A DNA stretch of 64,000 nucleotides from an uncultured Oscillospiraceae bacterium (GTDB lineage Bacteria; Bacillota; Clostridia; Oscillospirales; Acutalibacteraceae): contig CAJUNQ010000043.1 of NCBI GenBank assembly GCA_910587835.1, positions 1 through 64,000 of the forward strand, written 5' to 3'. The position numbers were made by a program, and so were the translations under genes. Positions 47,673-57,053 of this stretch are shown piece by piece. The notes beneath the pieces were generated by a model. The model worked only from the letters and a program-made list of their open reading frames with translations, did no database searches and had not been told where the DNA came from. Each line of letters opens with the position of its first letter. Position 1 is the first letter of the stretch.

Positions 47673-49946
47673 CTACTTTGCCAGCAGCGCCGCCAGGCGC
47701 GTGACCAGCTCGCCCAGCCCCACCTGGTAGCCTGCGCAGGCAAACCGGGCCCTGCGGCCCTCCTGGGCCAGCACCACCAGGGGCAGCCGCCCGGGCTCCA
47801 GGTACATTCTTCGGGCCGCCGCCTCTGCGGCGTCCTCGTTCCAGGGCCGCCGCTGTACCTCTGGCAGAGCCCGCAGCTTTTCCGGCTCCTCACAGATCAT
47901 ATACACCTGACACCCCAGCTCAGTCAGCCGCCGCCCCACCGGGGCCAGCTCGTTGAGCAGGTGCTCGGTGGGCTCCTCTCCTGGCTGAACCCAGCACAGC
48001 AGGCTCAGCCCCGGGCAGGAAAAGCCCAGCTCCGGCAGGGGCAGGCTTCGCAGCAGCTGGTCCTCCCGGGGGGCCCGGAATACCGGCTCCACGGTCAGGC
48101 TCTCTCCGGGGCTCAGGGTAAAGTCCCGGAACCAGCCCAGCTGATTTCCCTCCGGCAGGCGCACGGCGGTGGTCAGTCGATAGACGCCCTCGGGCAGTGT
48201 CAGGGGGGTGTTGGGCTGGCAGACCGCCACAGTGGACCAGCTCTCTCCCAGGCGGGTGAGGCTCCACCGGGCTGTCTCCTCCACGGGGCAGGGGATGGTG
48301 ACGGTTCCCAGCCCCAGCCCGTCTCCCCGGCGGAAAGCGCCTGCCTGCCAGAACTCCGGCAGGCCATCGGCGCCCAGCCGGGCGGGAACGCCGTTGGCCC
48401 GGCACAGGGCGCAGAACAGCGCCGCCCGGCCCGGCTCGTCCCCCCGGCTCAGCCGCCAGGCTCCTCCAGGGGTCTGGGGCAGGTCGGGGAAGCTCTCCGC
48501 GTCCGGCAGATGCGTCTTCAGCCAGGCCCAGAGCCGGTCCGGCTCTGCGGGCATGTCGCATAGCAGCTGCCGCCAGGGGGCAAGGGGCTCCCAGCCGATA
48601 CGGGGAGAGGCCAGCCAGGGCCAGAGCTCCCCTTCCCCGTTCTGAGAGGGGCATTCCGCCAGCACCTGGGGGGCAATCTCCCCGGCTCGGTCCTTCTCTG
48701 TGAGGCCCGGACAGCCGCCAACGGGGGCGGGGGTATAGGCCGGCCGGTTCTCTCTTGCGGACTTGGCCGCTGCCAGCTCCTGCCGGCGGCGGGCCTGCTC
48801 CTCTGGGGACAGGGGGGGCGGGGTGACGCCGCTGTCAGCCGGGGCGAAAAAGTCGAAAGCTCCCGGCTTTACCTGGTCCGCGCCCAGGGTCAGGGAGGCT
48901 GCCTCTTCCTCGCCGGTGTGGACCAGGGCCTCGGCCCGCTGGCCGTTTTTCTCCGCGGCCACCCACAGGGAGCCCAGCCCCAGGTTCAACCGGGCCGCGC
49001 CGCCTTCGTCTGTCAGCCGCCGGGCAATGGGCCGCAGGGCCCCGTCGTTCAATATATACAGGCTGACCGCCGCCCCTGCCGCGGGCCTGCCGTCCTGGCC
49101 GGTCACATGAATGGCGAAGGGCCGCGCCGGGCCATAGCGGGCGGTGACGCTCTGGTAGGCCACGCCCTGCCGCCGGTCCAGGTCCAGGGGGCTTGCGCCG
49201 GGGAACAGGCTCCGCCAGCCCTGGCCCGGGCCCACAAAGGCCTTTACATGGCACAGCATGGCCCGCCCCGCCGCGCAGGTAAACCAGCCCCGGTCCAGCT
49301 GGGGCTCGGGCTCGCAGGCCCCTAAAAACCGCCAGCTCTCGCCGTCCCAGGCCTCTACCCAGGCGTGGTTGTCGTCGCAGTGGGACCACCAGGGGGCGTA
49401 GACCTGCCGGGCGGCAATGCCCACGCTGCGCAGGGCGTTCACCGCGAACACCGACTCCTCTCCGCAGCGGCCCCAGCCCCGGCGGTAAATGTCCAGGGCG
49501 GAGGAGGTGGTGTTGTCGGTGGAGCGGTAGACCACCTGGGCCCCGCACCAGCGGTTCACCGCCAGAATGGCCTCCTTCAGGGTCAGACCTGCCAGCCGGG
49601 GGGCCAGCTCCCGGCGGAACAGCCCCCGGCAGTGGGACAGGGCCTCGTTGTTCACCCGGGGGCACAGCACCCACAGCAGAAACTGCTCCTGGGACAGGGC
49701 CGCGCACCAGGGGAAGGCCGCCCGGGCCGTCAGGGCCTCCTGGATGTGGCTGGTCAGAAGCTTTGGCTCATAGTCCCCCAAGTCGGTGGCAGGCAGGGTC
49801 CCTGCCAGGAAGGTGAACAGCTCCTGCTCCTCTGCGCTGAGGGCCTCTCTTGCCTGGGGGTAGGCCGGCCGGTTTTTCCACAGGTCCTGCCGGGCCTGCC
49901 AGCAGCTCTCGCCATAGGCCCGGGCCTTTTCGGTGAGAATGCTCAT
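47673..49946 (-). CDS. Large transglutaminase-fold protein
   Basis: The 757-residue protein has no signal peptide. A helical N-terminus (1-125) is followed by a transglutaminase/protease-like core with Cys in WGRCGEESVFAVNALRSVGIAARQVY and His in SHCDDNHAWVEAWDGESWR. A beta-sandwich-like segment (about 275-340, QDGRPAAGAAVSLYILNDG) and a C-terminal thioredoxin-like region with GLSLLCWVQPGEEPTEHLLNELAPVGRRL follow. This resembles cytoplasmic transglutaminase-like proteins found beside glycosidases in gut Firmicutes. The substrate is unknown. It overlaps the fucosidase stop by 4 nt, so they are made together. Confidence 0.8.
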   Translation of the reverse strand: MSILTEKARAYGESCWQARQDLWKNRPAYPQAREALSAEEQELFTFLAGTLPATDLGDYEPKLLTSHIQEALTARAAFPWCAALSQEQFLLWVLCPRVNNEALSHCRGLFRRELAPRLAGLTLKEAILAVNRWCGAQVVYRSTDNTTSSALDIYRRGWGRCGEESVFAVNALRSVGIAARQVYAPWWSHCDDNHAWVEAWDGESWRFLGACEPEPQLDRGWFTCAAGRAMLCHVKAFVGPGQGWRSLFPGASPLDLDRRQGVAYQSVTARYGPARPFAIHVTGQDGRPAAGAAVSLYILNDGALRPIARRLTDEGGAARLNLGLGSLWVAAEKNGQRAEALVHTGEEEAASLTLGADQVKPGAFDFFAPADSGVTPPPLSPEEQARRRQELAAAKSARENRPAYTPAPVGGCPGLTEKDRAGEIAPQVLAECPSQNGEGELWPWLASPRIGWEPLAPWRQLLCDMPAEPDRLWAWLKTHLPDAESFPDLPQTPGGAWRLSRGDEPGRAALFCALCRANGVPARLGADGLPEFWQAGAFRRGDGLGLGTVTIPCPVEETARWSLTRLGESWSTVAVCQPNTPLTLPEGVYRLTTAVRLPEGNQLGWFRDFTLSPGESLTVEPVFRAPREDQLLRSLPLPELGFSCPGLSLLCWVQPGEEPTEHLLNELAPVGRRLTELGCQVYMICEEPEKLRALPEVQRRPWNEDAAEAAARRMYLEPGRLPLVVLAQEGRRARFACAGYQVGLGELVTRLAALLAK

Positions 49947-51262
49947 TCCGCCAGCTCCACCTTCAGCACCGTGTCCACCGGGTCGGGCAGCACCGGGTCG
50001 GGACCCAGGTCGGCAAACACCACGTCGGGGTAGTTGTCGTACACCCAGCCCTTGGCAATGTGCACCTCGGCCCCGGTGCTCAGCCAGCGGATGGCCTTGA
50101 CCTGCTCTTGCTTAAGACCGGGGAGGGGCATACAGCCGATGGTGTTTTCAAACAGGTGGTAGTACAGGGTATTGCCTTTGCGGGTGATGCGGCCCATGTC
50201 CGGCTTTGCCATGCCGGCCTTGCCGCAGCCGTAAATGCTCTCGCTGTTTTTGTCCATCCACCGGCCGATCTCCTCCAGAATGGCCAGAGACTGGGGCGGG
50301 ATATTGCCCCGGGCGTCGGGGCCCACGTTCAGCAGCAGGTTGCCCCCCTTGCTGACGCACTCCACCAGCTTTTTGATGAGCATGGGCGCGGGCTTGAAGA
50401 ACCGGTCCAGAGCGGCGTAGCCCCAGTTGTTGTTCATGGTGGCGCAGGCCTCCCACACAAGCTCGCCGCCGTTTTTGTCTTGCAGGCCGTTGGGGGGGAT
50501 GATCTGCTCGGGGCTGACAAAGTCTCCGTGCCAGGGCTTGGGGTCTCCCTCGTACATGGAGCCAAAGCCCTCGCCGCTGACCTCCAGGCGGTTGTCGATA
50601 ATGATGCCGGGCTGGAGCTCCCGCACCATAGTCACCAGCTCATGGGCCCGCCAGGCCTCGCCCCGCAGGGCCTTTTCCCCCTCGCCGTAGGAGAAGTCGA
50701 ACCACAGCACGTCCAGCCGGCCGTAGTTGGTGCACAGCTCCCGGACCTGGCCGTGCATGTAGTCCAGATACCGGCCAAAATCCCGGCCCTCATTGCCGCA
50801 CTCGGGATGGTTGCGCATGGGGTGGTGGGCGTCCTCAAAATGGGGGTAGTCCGGGTGATGCCAGTCCAGCAGGGAGTAGTAGAGGCCCACCTTCAGCCCC
50901 TCGGCCCGGAAGGCGTCCAGATACTCCCGCACCAGGTCCCGGCCGCATTTGGTGTTGGTGGACTTGAAATCGGTGAGCTGGCTGTCGAACAGGCAGAAGC
51001 CGTCGTGGTGCTTGGCGGTGAGCACCGCGTACCTCATGCCCGCCGCTTTCGCGGCCCTGGCCCACTGCTTGGGGTCGTAGTCCACGGGGTCGAATTCGTC
51101 AAAGAAGGGGAGGTAGGCCTCCTCGGGCATCTGCTCGGTGCTGCGCACCCACTCGCCCCGGGCAGGGATGGCGTAGAGGCCCCAGTGGATAAACATGCCG
51201 AAGCGGGCCTCCTGGAACCACTCCATGCGCTTTTCGTACTCCTGACGGTTGAACTGATACAT
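49943..51262 (-). CDS. Alpha-L-fucosidase (GH29)
   Basis: The 439-residue enzyme matches GH29: FGMFIHWGLYAIPARGEWV, YAVLTAKHHDGFCLFDS, KVGLYYSLLDWHHPDYP and the nucleophile strand RLDVLWFDFSYGEG, then GGNLLLNVGPDARGNIP. It releases L-fucose from glycans, such as host mucin or milk oligosaccharides. No signal peptide is visible, so it works on imported or small fucosides. ATG 51262 is taken (AGAGGAG upstream) rather than the longer frame. Confidence 0.94.
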   Translation of the reverse strand: MYQFNRQEYEKRMEWFQEARFGMFIHWGLYAIPARGEWVRSTEQMPEEAYLPFFDEFDPVDYDPKQWARAAKAAGMRYAVLTAKHHDGFCLFDSQLTDFKSTNTKCGRDLVREYLDAFRAEGLKVGLYYSLLDWHHPDYPHFEDAHHPMRNHPECGNEGRDFGRYLDYMHGQVRELCTNYGRLDVLWFDFSYGEGEKALRGEAWRAHELVTMVRELQPGIIIDNRLEVSGEGFGSMYEGDPKPWHGDFVSPEQIIPPNGLQDKNGGELVWEACATMNNNWGYAALDRFFKPAPMLIKKLVECVSKGGNLLLNVGPDARGNIPPQSLAILEEIGRWMDKNSESIYGCGKAGMAKPDMGRITRKGNTLYYHLFENTIGCMPLPGLKQEQVKAIRWLSTGAEVHIAKGWVYDNYPDVVFADLGPDPVLPDPVDTVLKVELAE

Positions 51263-51275
51263 TGTGATGCTCCTC

Positions 51276-51734
51276 TCAATTTTTGTCATCTAAATCGTAT
51301 AAAAACACGCTTTCACCCTCGTCTGTCTCGCCGGTATCCTGAAAGCCGAATTTCTCATACAAATGCACGGCCCGCTGGTTCTTCCGTTCCAGGGTGACCC
51401 ACACCTTCCGGCTGCCATACTGCCGGCTGATTTGTTCCACAACCAGCGGCAAAGCCTTTTGGCCATACCCCTTGCCCTGTTGGTCCACGTCCATCGTGTA
51501 CCGGCACAACAGGGGCCGGTTCTCCTTCCAAAGGCCGTAGAACACAAAGCCCACGGCTGTTTCGTCATCGTAAACCACCCGGCAGTCCCAGTTCTTCTCA
51601 TACAACGCTTGCAGCATGGAGAAGGCTGTGCTGGTTACCCACTGCTGGTCCAGGGGATTCTCATGCTCTGGGTCTGTGGTAAGGAACACCGCGTCCCGCC
51701 AGTTCTCTCTTGTAACAGGCTCTAAATGAAGCAT
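51276..51734 (-). CDS. GNAT acetyltransferase, spermidine acetyltransferase-like
   Basis: The 152-residue protein has YTMDVDQQGKGYGQKALPLVVEQI (acetyl-CoA loop QxxGxG) and NQRAVHLYEKFGFQDTG. The layout is close to the BltD/SpeG-like polyamine acetyltransferases, but the substrate is inferred. It starts 3 bp after the ispDF stop and ends 13 bp before the fucosidase, so it links the two in one operon. Confidence 0.85.
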   Translation of the reverse strand: MLHLEPVTRENWRDAVFLTTDPEHENPLDQQWVTSTAFSMLQALYEKNWDCRVVYDDETAVGFVFYGLWKENRPLLCRYTMDVDQQGKGYGQKALPLVVEQISRQYGSRKVWVTLERKNQRAVHLYEKFGFQDTGETDEGESVFLYDLDDKN

Positions 51735-51737
51735 TGC

Positions 51738-52934
51738 TTATCCCTCCTTGTCCAGCAGGCACACCGCCTGGGCGGCCATGCCCTCTTCCCGGCCAGTGAA
51801 GCCCATGCCCTCTTCCGTGGTGGCCTTCACACTGACCTGACTCACATCTATGCCGCAGGCCCGGGCGATATTCTCCCGCATCTGAGGAACATGGGGGGCC
51901 AGCCTGGGCCGCTGGGCCATGACGGTTGCGTCGATATTGCCGATCTGATACCCGGCCTCCCCTACGGCCCGGCAGACCGCGGTGAGCAGCTTCAGGCTGT
52001 CGGCCCCCTGATACTGAGGGTCGTTGTCCGGGAACAGGCGGCCGATGTCACCCAGGGCCGCAGCCCCCAGCAGGGCGTCCATCACCGCGTGGGTGAGCAC
52101 GTCCGCGTCGGAATGGCCCAGCAGGCCCCGCTCAAAGGGGATGTTCACCCCGCCTAAAATCAGAGCGCGGCCCTCTGTCAGCCGGTGCACGTCATAACCA
52201 TTGCCAATGCGCGTCACGCAGGAGCTCCTTTCTCCCACCATAGCCCGGGCCAGAACCAGGTCCTCGGGGGTGGTGAGCTTAAAATTCCGGTAGTCGCCGG
52301 GCGTGAGCCGCACCCGGGCCCCAGCGGCCTCGGCCAGCTGGCAGTCGTCGGTGTAGCTCTCGCCCCGCTGGCGGGCCTTCTCCGCGCCGTAGAGGTACAG
52401 CTCCCGGCGGAAGGCCTGGGGGGTCTGCACAGCCATCAGCCGGGCCCGGTCGGGGGTGGACGCCACAAAGCCGCCGCTGTCTGAGAGCTTGCAGGTGTCC
52501 TTGCTGGGCACTGCCGCTGTGGCCGCGCCGTATGTCAGAGCGTCCCGGCACACGGCCTCCAGGGTTTCGGGGCGCAGCAGAGGGCGGGCGGCGTCGTGGA
52601 TCACCACATAGCCCCACTCCTCGGAAAGGGCGGCTACGCCGTTGTATACAGAGCTCTGCCGGTCGGGCCCGGCGCAGGCAAAGACCACCCGCTTGCCGCT
52701 GCCCAGCCGGGCGGCCATGTCTGCGGCAAGGGGGGCGATGGCGTTCAGCTCCTCCTCCCGGCAGACCAGGCAGAGCTCTCTGATCCGGGGGGATTGAAGC
52801 AGGGTTTCCAGAGACCAGCAGAGCACGGGGCGGCCGCCCAGGTCCCGGAGGAGCTTGGAGGGGCCCTTGTCCCCGCCGTTCATGCGGGAGGAGCTGCCGC
52901 CGGCGGCCAGCACCGCGCCGAAATCCTCATTCAT
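51738..52934 (-). CDS. ispDF: Bifunctional IspD/IspF isoprenoid enzyme
   Basis: The 398-residue fusion has IspD at 1-230 (VLAAGGSSSRM, HDAARPLL, TYGAATAAVPSKDT, QTPQAFRRELY) and IspF at about 240-398 (RIGNGYDVHRLTEGR, GHSDADVLTHAVMDALLGA, DIGRLFPDND, KATTEEGMGFTGREEG). It performs two non-consecutive steps of the methylerythritol phosphate pathway: CDP-methylerythritol formation and cyclodiphosphate formation. Both sets of catalytic and zinc residues are intact. AAAGGAGG lies 9 nt before the ATG. Confidence 0.96.
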   Translation of the reverse strand: MNEDFGAVLAAGGSSSRMNGGDKGPSKLLRDLGGRPVLCWSLETLLQSPRIRELCLVCREEELNAIAPLAADMAARLGSGKRVVFACAGPDRQSSVYNGVAALSEEWGYVVIHDAARPLLRPETLEAVCRDALTYGAATAAVPSKDTCKLSDSGGFVASTPDRARLMAVQTPQAFRRELYLYGAEKARQRGESYTDDCQLAEAAGARVRLTPGDYRNFKLTTPEDLVLARAMVGERSSCVTRIGNGYDVHRLTEGRALILGGVNIPFERGLLGHSDADVLTHAVMDALLGAAALGDIGRLFPDNDPQYQGADSLKLLTAVCRAVGEAGYQIGNIDATVMAQRPRLAPHVPQMRENIARACGIDVSQVSVKATTEEGMGFTGREEGMAAQAVCLLDKEG

Positions 52935-53000
52935 GGGGGTTGCCTCCTTTGTAATGAAATGAAGAAGTATACTATATTAAAAGGGTGTGCAGATCAAAGG

Positions 53001-53371
53001 CTTTTGAAGATTTCGGCTTCGTCTTTGATGAAGCCGAAGGGGCTTTTTGAGAAAAGGCCCCGGGGTTTTGAACTTGACCTTAAAATCCTAGACAAAACGC
53101 AAGAGGGTAGGCAAACGTCCCGGTGGGACGTTTGCCGTAGGGAACCCCTTACGGTGGTTTCCTATCGAATGGGAGCGAAGCGGACGTTCGACAAAGCCCT
53201 TAGTCTCTGAGCGTTGGGGGTGGGCGGGGTGGGGCGCTGCCGCTGGCCTCGGTGGCCGGGCGAGCGCGACTTGCCCCCAGGGCAAGTCGTGTGAGCAAAG
53301 AGCCACCGAACCGCCACCCACGCCAAACGCTGTGTGCGGTATCTCCACACGGGTCAATCGCCCGCTAAAGG
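53001..53371. repeat. Mosaic repeat family C, copy C1
   Basis: This is about 80 per cent identical by eye to 58604-58955. Shared blocks are TTGAAGATTxCGGCTTC, TTGACCTTAAAA, GGGTAGGCAAACGxCCCxGT, GGGAGCGAAGCGGAC, GGGTGGGCGGGGTGGGGCGC and GGGTCAATCGCCCGC. Hairpins include CAAACGTCCC/GGGACGTTTG and GACTTGCCC/GGGCAAGTC. It shares the TTGACCTTAA block with the reverse complement of family B. It lies between the divergent ispDF and Na/Pi transporter genes. Confidence 0.88.
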
Positions 53372-53611
53372 AGAACCCCACATTGATCCCATAGGCCCGC
53401 TGTCCTACAGGGCAAAAGCCGCGCCGGATACTTTCCCACATCTTAGCACATCCCTGCAAATTTTTCTACCATCTTTTTCGCTTTTTCCAGAATATTTCCG
53501 TATTTTTGCAAAACCCATTGATTTGCCGCCCGCCGGTATGCTATCATAATACTGAATACAATAAAAGCGGTGTGCACCGCAAAGTCTGATTTTTGAGGAG
53601 CGAGGAGCAAA

Positions 53612-55390
53612 ATGGACATCTTCTCCCTGTTTACCCTGGCCGGGGGACTGGCCTTCTTTCTGTACGGCATGCATGTACTCTCGGCAGGACTGGAAAAAAT
53701 GGTGGGCGGCAAGCTGGAAACCGTGCTGCGCTCCATGACCTCCAACCGGTGGAAGGGGCTGGCCCTGGGGGCTGTGATCACCATCGCCATCCAGTCCTCC
53801 TCGGCCATGACGGTGATGCTGGTGGGCCTGGTGAACTCCGGCATTATGGAGCTGAGTCAGACTGTCAGCGTGATTATGGGCTCCAGCATGGGCACCACCC
53901 TTACCGCCTGGATTCTCAGCGCCACAGGCATTGAGAGCGACAGCTTCTGGCTGCAGATGCTCAAGCCCGAGTCCTTCTCTCCCCTGGTGGCTCTGGTGGG
54001 CACTATTATGATTATGACCGGCAAGGACGGCAAGAAAAAGGACGCGGGCAGCGTTATGGTGGGCTTTGCCATTCTCATGACCGGCATGACCTTTATGAGC
54101 CAGTCGGTGGCCCCCCTGGCCGAGACCCCTCTGTTCCACGACCTGCTGGTGATGTTCAGCAACCCCCTGGCCGGGCTGCTGCTGGCTACGGCCTTTACCG
54201 CTGTTATTCAGAGCTCTGCGGCGGCGGTGGGCATTTTGCAGTCTCTGGCTCTGACGGGCAGTATTTCGTTGGGCATGGCTTTCCCCATTATTGCCGGGGC
54301 CAATATCGGCACCTGCATTACCGGGCTGATCTCCGCCATTGGGGCCAACAAAAACGCCAAGCGGGTGGTGGCTGTCAGCATTTACTTCAAGGTAGTGGGC
54401 GCGGCCATTTGTATGACCGCTTTCTATGGGCTCAACGCCATCTTCCATTTTGACGTGGTAGACGCGCCTATCAGCGCGCTGGGCATTGCGGTGGTACATA
54501 CTCTGTTCAACATTATCAACACCTTTGTGCTTTTGCCCTTCTCCAAGCAGCTGGAAAAGCTGGCGAAAATCACCATTCGGGACGCCAACACGGAGGAGGC
54601 TCTGCTGGACGAGCGTCTGATGCTCTCCCCGGCCTTTGCCATTGCCGAGGCCCGGGCCCTGGCGGTGAAAATGGCCCAGGCGGCTCAGGAGTCCATTGTG
54701 AACGCCATTGCCATCTGCCGGCGCTATGACCCCAAAGCCGCTGCCGCCATTACCGAGCGGGAGGAGACCATTGACCTATATGAGGACACCCTGGGCAGCT
54801 TTTTGGTCAAGCTCAGCAGCAAGGACCTGTCCCCTGCTGACAGCGGACAGGTCTCGGAGCTGCTGCACGCCATTGGGGACTTTGAGCGCATTGGGGACCA
54901 CGCGGTGAATATTCTTCGGGTGGCCCAGGAGATTCATGACAAGCAGCTTCACTTCTCTGAGAAGGCGGAGGAGGAGCTGGGCATTATTACCCAGGCCATT
55001 GTGGACATTCTGGGCCTGACTGTGGAGGCCTTTCAGCAGGAGGACACGGTTCTGGCCGCTCGGGTGGAGCCCTTGGAGCAGGTGGTGGACGGTTTGAAGA
55101 CCGAGCTGAAAAACCGCCATATCCGCCGGCTGCAGGAGGGCCGCTGCACCATTGAGCTGGGCTTTGTGCTGACAGACCTGCTCACCAACTATGAGCGGGT
55201 GTCTGACCACTGCTCTAACATTGCGGTGGCAGTCATTCAGATTCAGGAGTCCTCTGCCATGGACGCCCACGGCTACCTCAACGAGCTGAAGAGCTCGGGG
55301 AGCCCGGCCTTTACCCAGGCCTACGACGAGTATTCCCGGCAGTATTGTCTGCCGGAGTCCCGGCTGTCTGGGGCGGACGCTGCCCACTGA
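53612..55390 (+). CDS. Na/Pi cotransporter family protein with PhoU domain
   Basis: The 592-residue protein has the NptA-type membrane part with two inverted repeats, each with the QSS motif: ITIAIQSSSAMTVMLVGLV and FTAVIQSSAAAVGILQSLA. From about 340 a cytoplasmic PhoU-like helical bundle follows with ELLHAIGDFERIGDHAVNI and DLLTNYERVSDHCSNIAV, the two EExRxGD-like repeats. It imports phosphate with sodium and the PhoU part probably senses or gates it. AGGAGCGAGGAG precedes the ATG. Confidence 0.93.
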   Translation: MDIFSLFTLAGGLAFFLYGMHVLSAGLEKMVGGKLETVLRSMTSNRWKGLALGAVITIAIQSSSAMTVMLVGLVNSGIMELSQTVSVIMGSSMGTTLTAWILSATGIESDSFWLQMLKPESFSPLVALVGTIMIMTGKDGKKKDAGSVMVGFAILMTGMTFMSQSVAPLAETPLFHDLLVMFSNPLAGLLLATAFTAVIQSSAAAVGILQSLALTGSISLGMAFPIIAGANIGTCITGLISAIGANKNAKRVVAVSIYFKVVGAAICMTAFYGLNAIFHFDVVDAPISALGIAVVHTLFNIINTFVLLPFSKQLEKLAKITIRDANTEEALLDERLMLSPAFAIAEARALAVKMAQAAQESIVNAIAICRRYDPKAAAAITEREETIDLYEDTLGSFLVKLSSKDLSPADSGQVSELLHAIGDFERIGDHAVNILRVAQEIHDKQLHFSEKAEEELGIITQAIVDILGLTVEAFQQEDTVLAARVEPLEQVVDGLKTELKNRHIRRLQEGRCTIELGFVLTDLLTNYERVSDHCSNIAVAVIQIQESSAMDAHGYLNELKSSGSPAFTQAYDEYSRQYCLPESRLSGADAAH

Positions 55391-55479
55391 GCCGGAAAAA
55401 TCCCCCCGCAGGCTTATTTTTATGGCTCTTCCGGCCGATAATCCATATATAGGAGATTGTGACACAGGAGGTTGCCGTT

Positions 55480-56292
55480 ATGATGCTGATGGGTTCCTTA
55501 AACACCTATACCAAACAGCTGAAGCTGCAGACTCAATTCCACCTGAAGCAGGCCAAGGGTGAACTGGGCGCCCACAAAACCCTGGAACAGTACCTGGGGG
55601 AAGCCGCCGAAGACGCTGGGGAAAAGAATGGGTCCGACGACACGCTGCGGAGCATTCACCAGAAGCTGGACGCGGGGGCAAAGCTCACAGCCCAGGAGCG
55701 CCGCTATTTGCAGTCCAAGGACCCGGAGGCCTATGCCAAGCTGGAGGCCTCTGAGCGGGAGCAGAAGGCCTTTGAGCAGAAGCTCCGGCAGTGCCGCACC
55801 AAAGAGGAGGCCCAGCGGCTGAAAATGACCTACCTCAACACCTCCCTGGTGGTAGTAAAGGCAGTGGAGAACAATCCCAACATCAGCCAGGCCAAAAAGC
55901 TGGAGATTATGACCCAGGAGAAGCGCCGCTGCGACAAGCTGGAGCAGAGCGCCCGGGAGTTTGTGCGCCGGGGCGATTATGAGCGTCTGCCTACAGAGGC
56001 GGAGCAGGCCAAGGCGGAAAAGGAGGCCCAGAAGGCCCAGCGTCCCGCAGAGCAGAAGGAGCCTGAGACCCCCGATATCCGGGAGGCCCGGAAGAAGGGG
56101 GAAGAGGACCAGGAGAAGGAAGCGGTCCATGTGGAGAGCCGGGAGGAGCGCAAGGTCAAGCGCGCCCGGGCGCAGGCTCGGGCCAGCGCGCAAAAAAGCG
56201 CGGCAGCTGATTTCACTCTGGCTGCCGCCGCTTACCGTTCCTCTGCCAAGGCCGCGCCCGCGCCTCAACCTACTGTGGATGTGAAGGGTTAA
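55480..56292 (+). CDS. Charged coiled-coil hypothetical protein
   Basis: The 270-residue protein is soluble and helical, rich in Glu, Lys, Arg, Gln and Ala. A more structured N-terminal half (1-165, with LQTQFHLKQAKGELGAHKTL and YLQSKDPEAYAKLEASEREQ) is followed by a low-complexity tail (AEKEAQKAQRPAEQKEPETPD to the end). I do not recognise it. ATG 55480 is preceded by AGGAGG at 9 nt; the GTG at 55459 lies before that site. It ends overlapping the convergent membrane protein gene by 4 nt. Confidence 0.75.
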   Translation: MMLMGSLNTYTKQLKLQTQFHLKQAKGELGAHKTLEQYLGEAAEDAGEKNGSDDTLRSIHQKLDAGAKLTAQERRYLQSKDPEAYAKLEASEREQKAFEQKLRQCRTKEEAQRLKMTYLNTSLVVVKAVENNPNISQAKKLEIMTQEKRRCDKLEQSAREFVRRGDYERLPTEAEQAKAEKEAQKAQRPAEQKEPETPDIREARKKGEEDQEKEAVHVESREERKVKRARAQARASAQKSAAADFTLAAAAYRSSAKAAPAPQPTVDVKG

Positions 56293-56753
56293 TCCTCGTC
56301 TCCGGCGGCTGTGCGCCGGTCGTACAAGGTCTTGCCCAGATAGGTAAAGAAGATGGCCAGCATAGCTGCGCCCTGAATCAGCGCGACGGCTGTGCCGGTG
56401 AGCATATGGCCGGAAAGAAGGGGCTGACCCTCGGCCAGCATGTGGCTCAGGCTCAATCCGGCCAGCACCGCGCCGCCCAGGCCGAAGAAGCCGAACAGCA
56501 CGCCCTGCCGCCGTCCTGCCGGGTTGAGGCCCCGCAGGATGAACTCGCACAGGCCCAAAGCGGCCCCGGCCCAGAAGATGATCCAGTTCTCCCCCTTGCC
56601 CTCGGCCCAGGTGACGCCGCAGTCTTTGAGCATGGCGTTAAGAAAAATCAGCCCGAACAGCAGCACTACCACATGCTGGAACACATTGCCCCGCAAAAGC
56701 AGCTGGCGCTCGTCCAGCTCAGAACAGCTCTTGAAAATACAACCTTTTCCCAT
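56289..56753 (-). CDS. Membrane protein of the second XRE-regulated pair
   Basis: The 154-residue protein has a polar N-terminus (FKSCSELDERQLLLRGNVFQ) and four hydrophobic segments at about 24-42, 56-74, 86-104 and 116-138. The DERQ(L/K)LxRG stretch is typical of small membrane proteins adjacent to XRE regulators in Clostridia. Function unknown. It follows the XRE gene by 22 bp. Confidence 0.78.
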   Translation of the reverse strand: MGKGCIFKSCSELDERQLLLRGNVFQHVVVLLFGLIFLNAMLKDCGVTWAEGKGENWIIFWAGAALGLCEFILRGLNPAGRRQGVLFGFFGLGGAVLAGLSLSHMLAEGQPLLSGHMLTGTAVALIQGAAMLAIFFTYLGKTLYDRRTAAGDED

Positions 56754-56775
56754 AAAATCATCCCTCCGGTTTCTA

Positions 56776-56982
56776 TCATTCGTCCTCCGGCCAGAACAGG
56801 CCGTCCAGCGTGCTGTCTAAGGCCCGGCAGATGTCGATGCACAGGCGTACGGTGGGGTTATAGTCCCCCCGCTCAATGGCCACCACGGTCTGCCGGGTGA
56901 CACCCACCGCCTGGGCCAGGTCCTGCTGGGTCATGCCTTTGGCGGCCCGGGCGGCTTTCATTCTGAGATTTTTGGGCAACAC
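56776..56982 (-). CDS. Short XRE/Cro-CI family regulator (YozG-like)
   Basis: The 68-residue protein is one helix-turn-helix: MTQQDLAQAVGVTRQTVVAIERGDYNPTVRLCIDICRAL, closing with DSTLDGLFWPEDE. The start is GTG 56982 or TTG 56979, both after AAAGGCGG. It heads the two-gene operon with the membrane protein. Confidence 0.9.
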   Translation of the reverse strand: MLPKNLRMKAARAAKGMTQQDLAQAVGVTRQTVVAIERGDYNPTVRLCIDICRALDSTLDGLFWPEDE

Positions 56983-57024
56983 ATCGCCGCCTTTCTCTGG
57001 TTTCTTTCCCTCGACTGTAATGCT

Positions 57025-57053
57025 ATTGTAAGCTTGTTTTGATAAAAAGTCAA
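57025..57053 (-). promoter_or_regulatory. Promoter of the second XRE/membrane pair
   Basis: Minus strand TTGACT (57053-57048), 17-nt spacer and TACAAT (57030-57025), about 43 bp before the XRE start codon. Confidence 0.75.
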
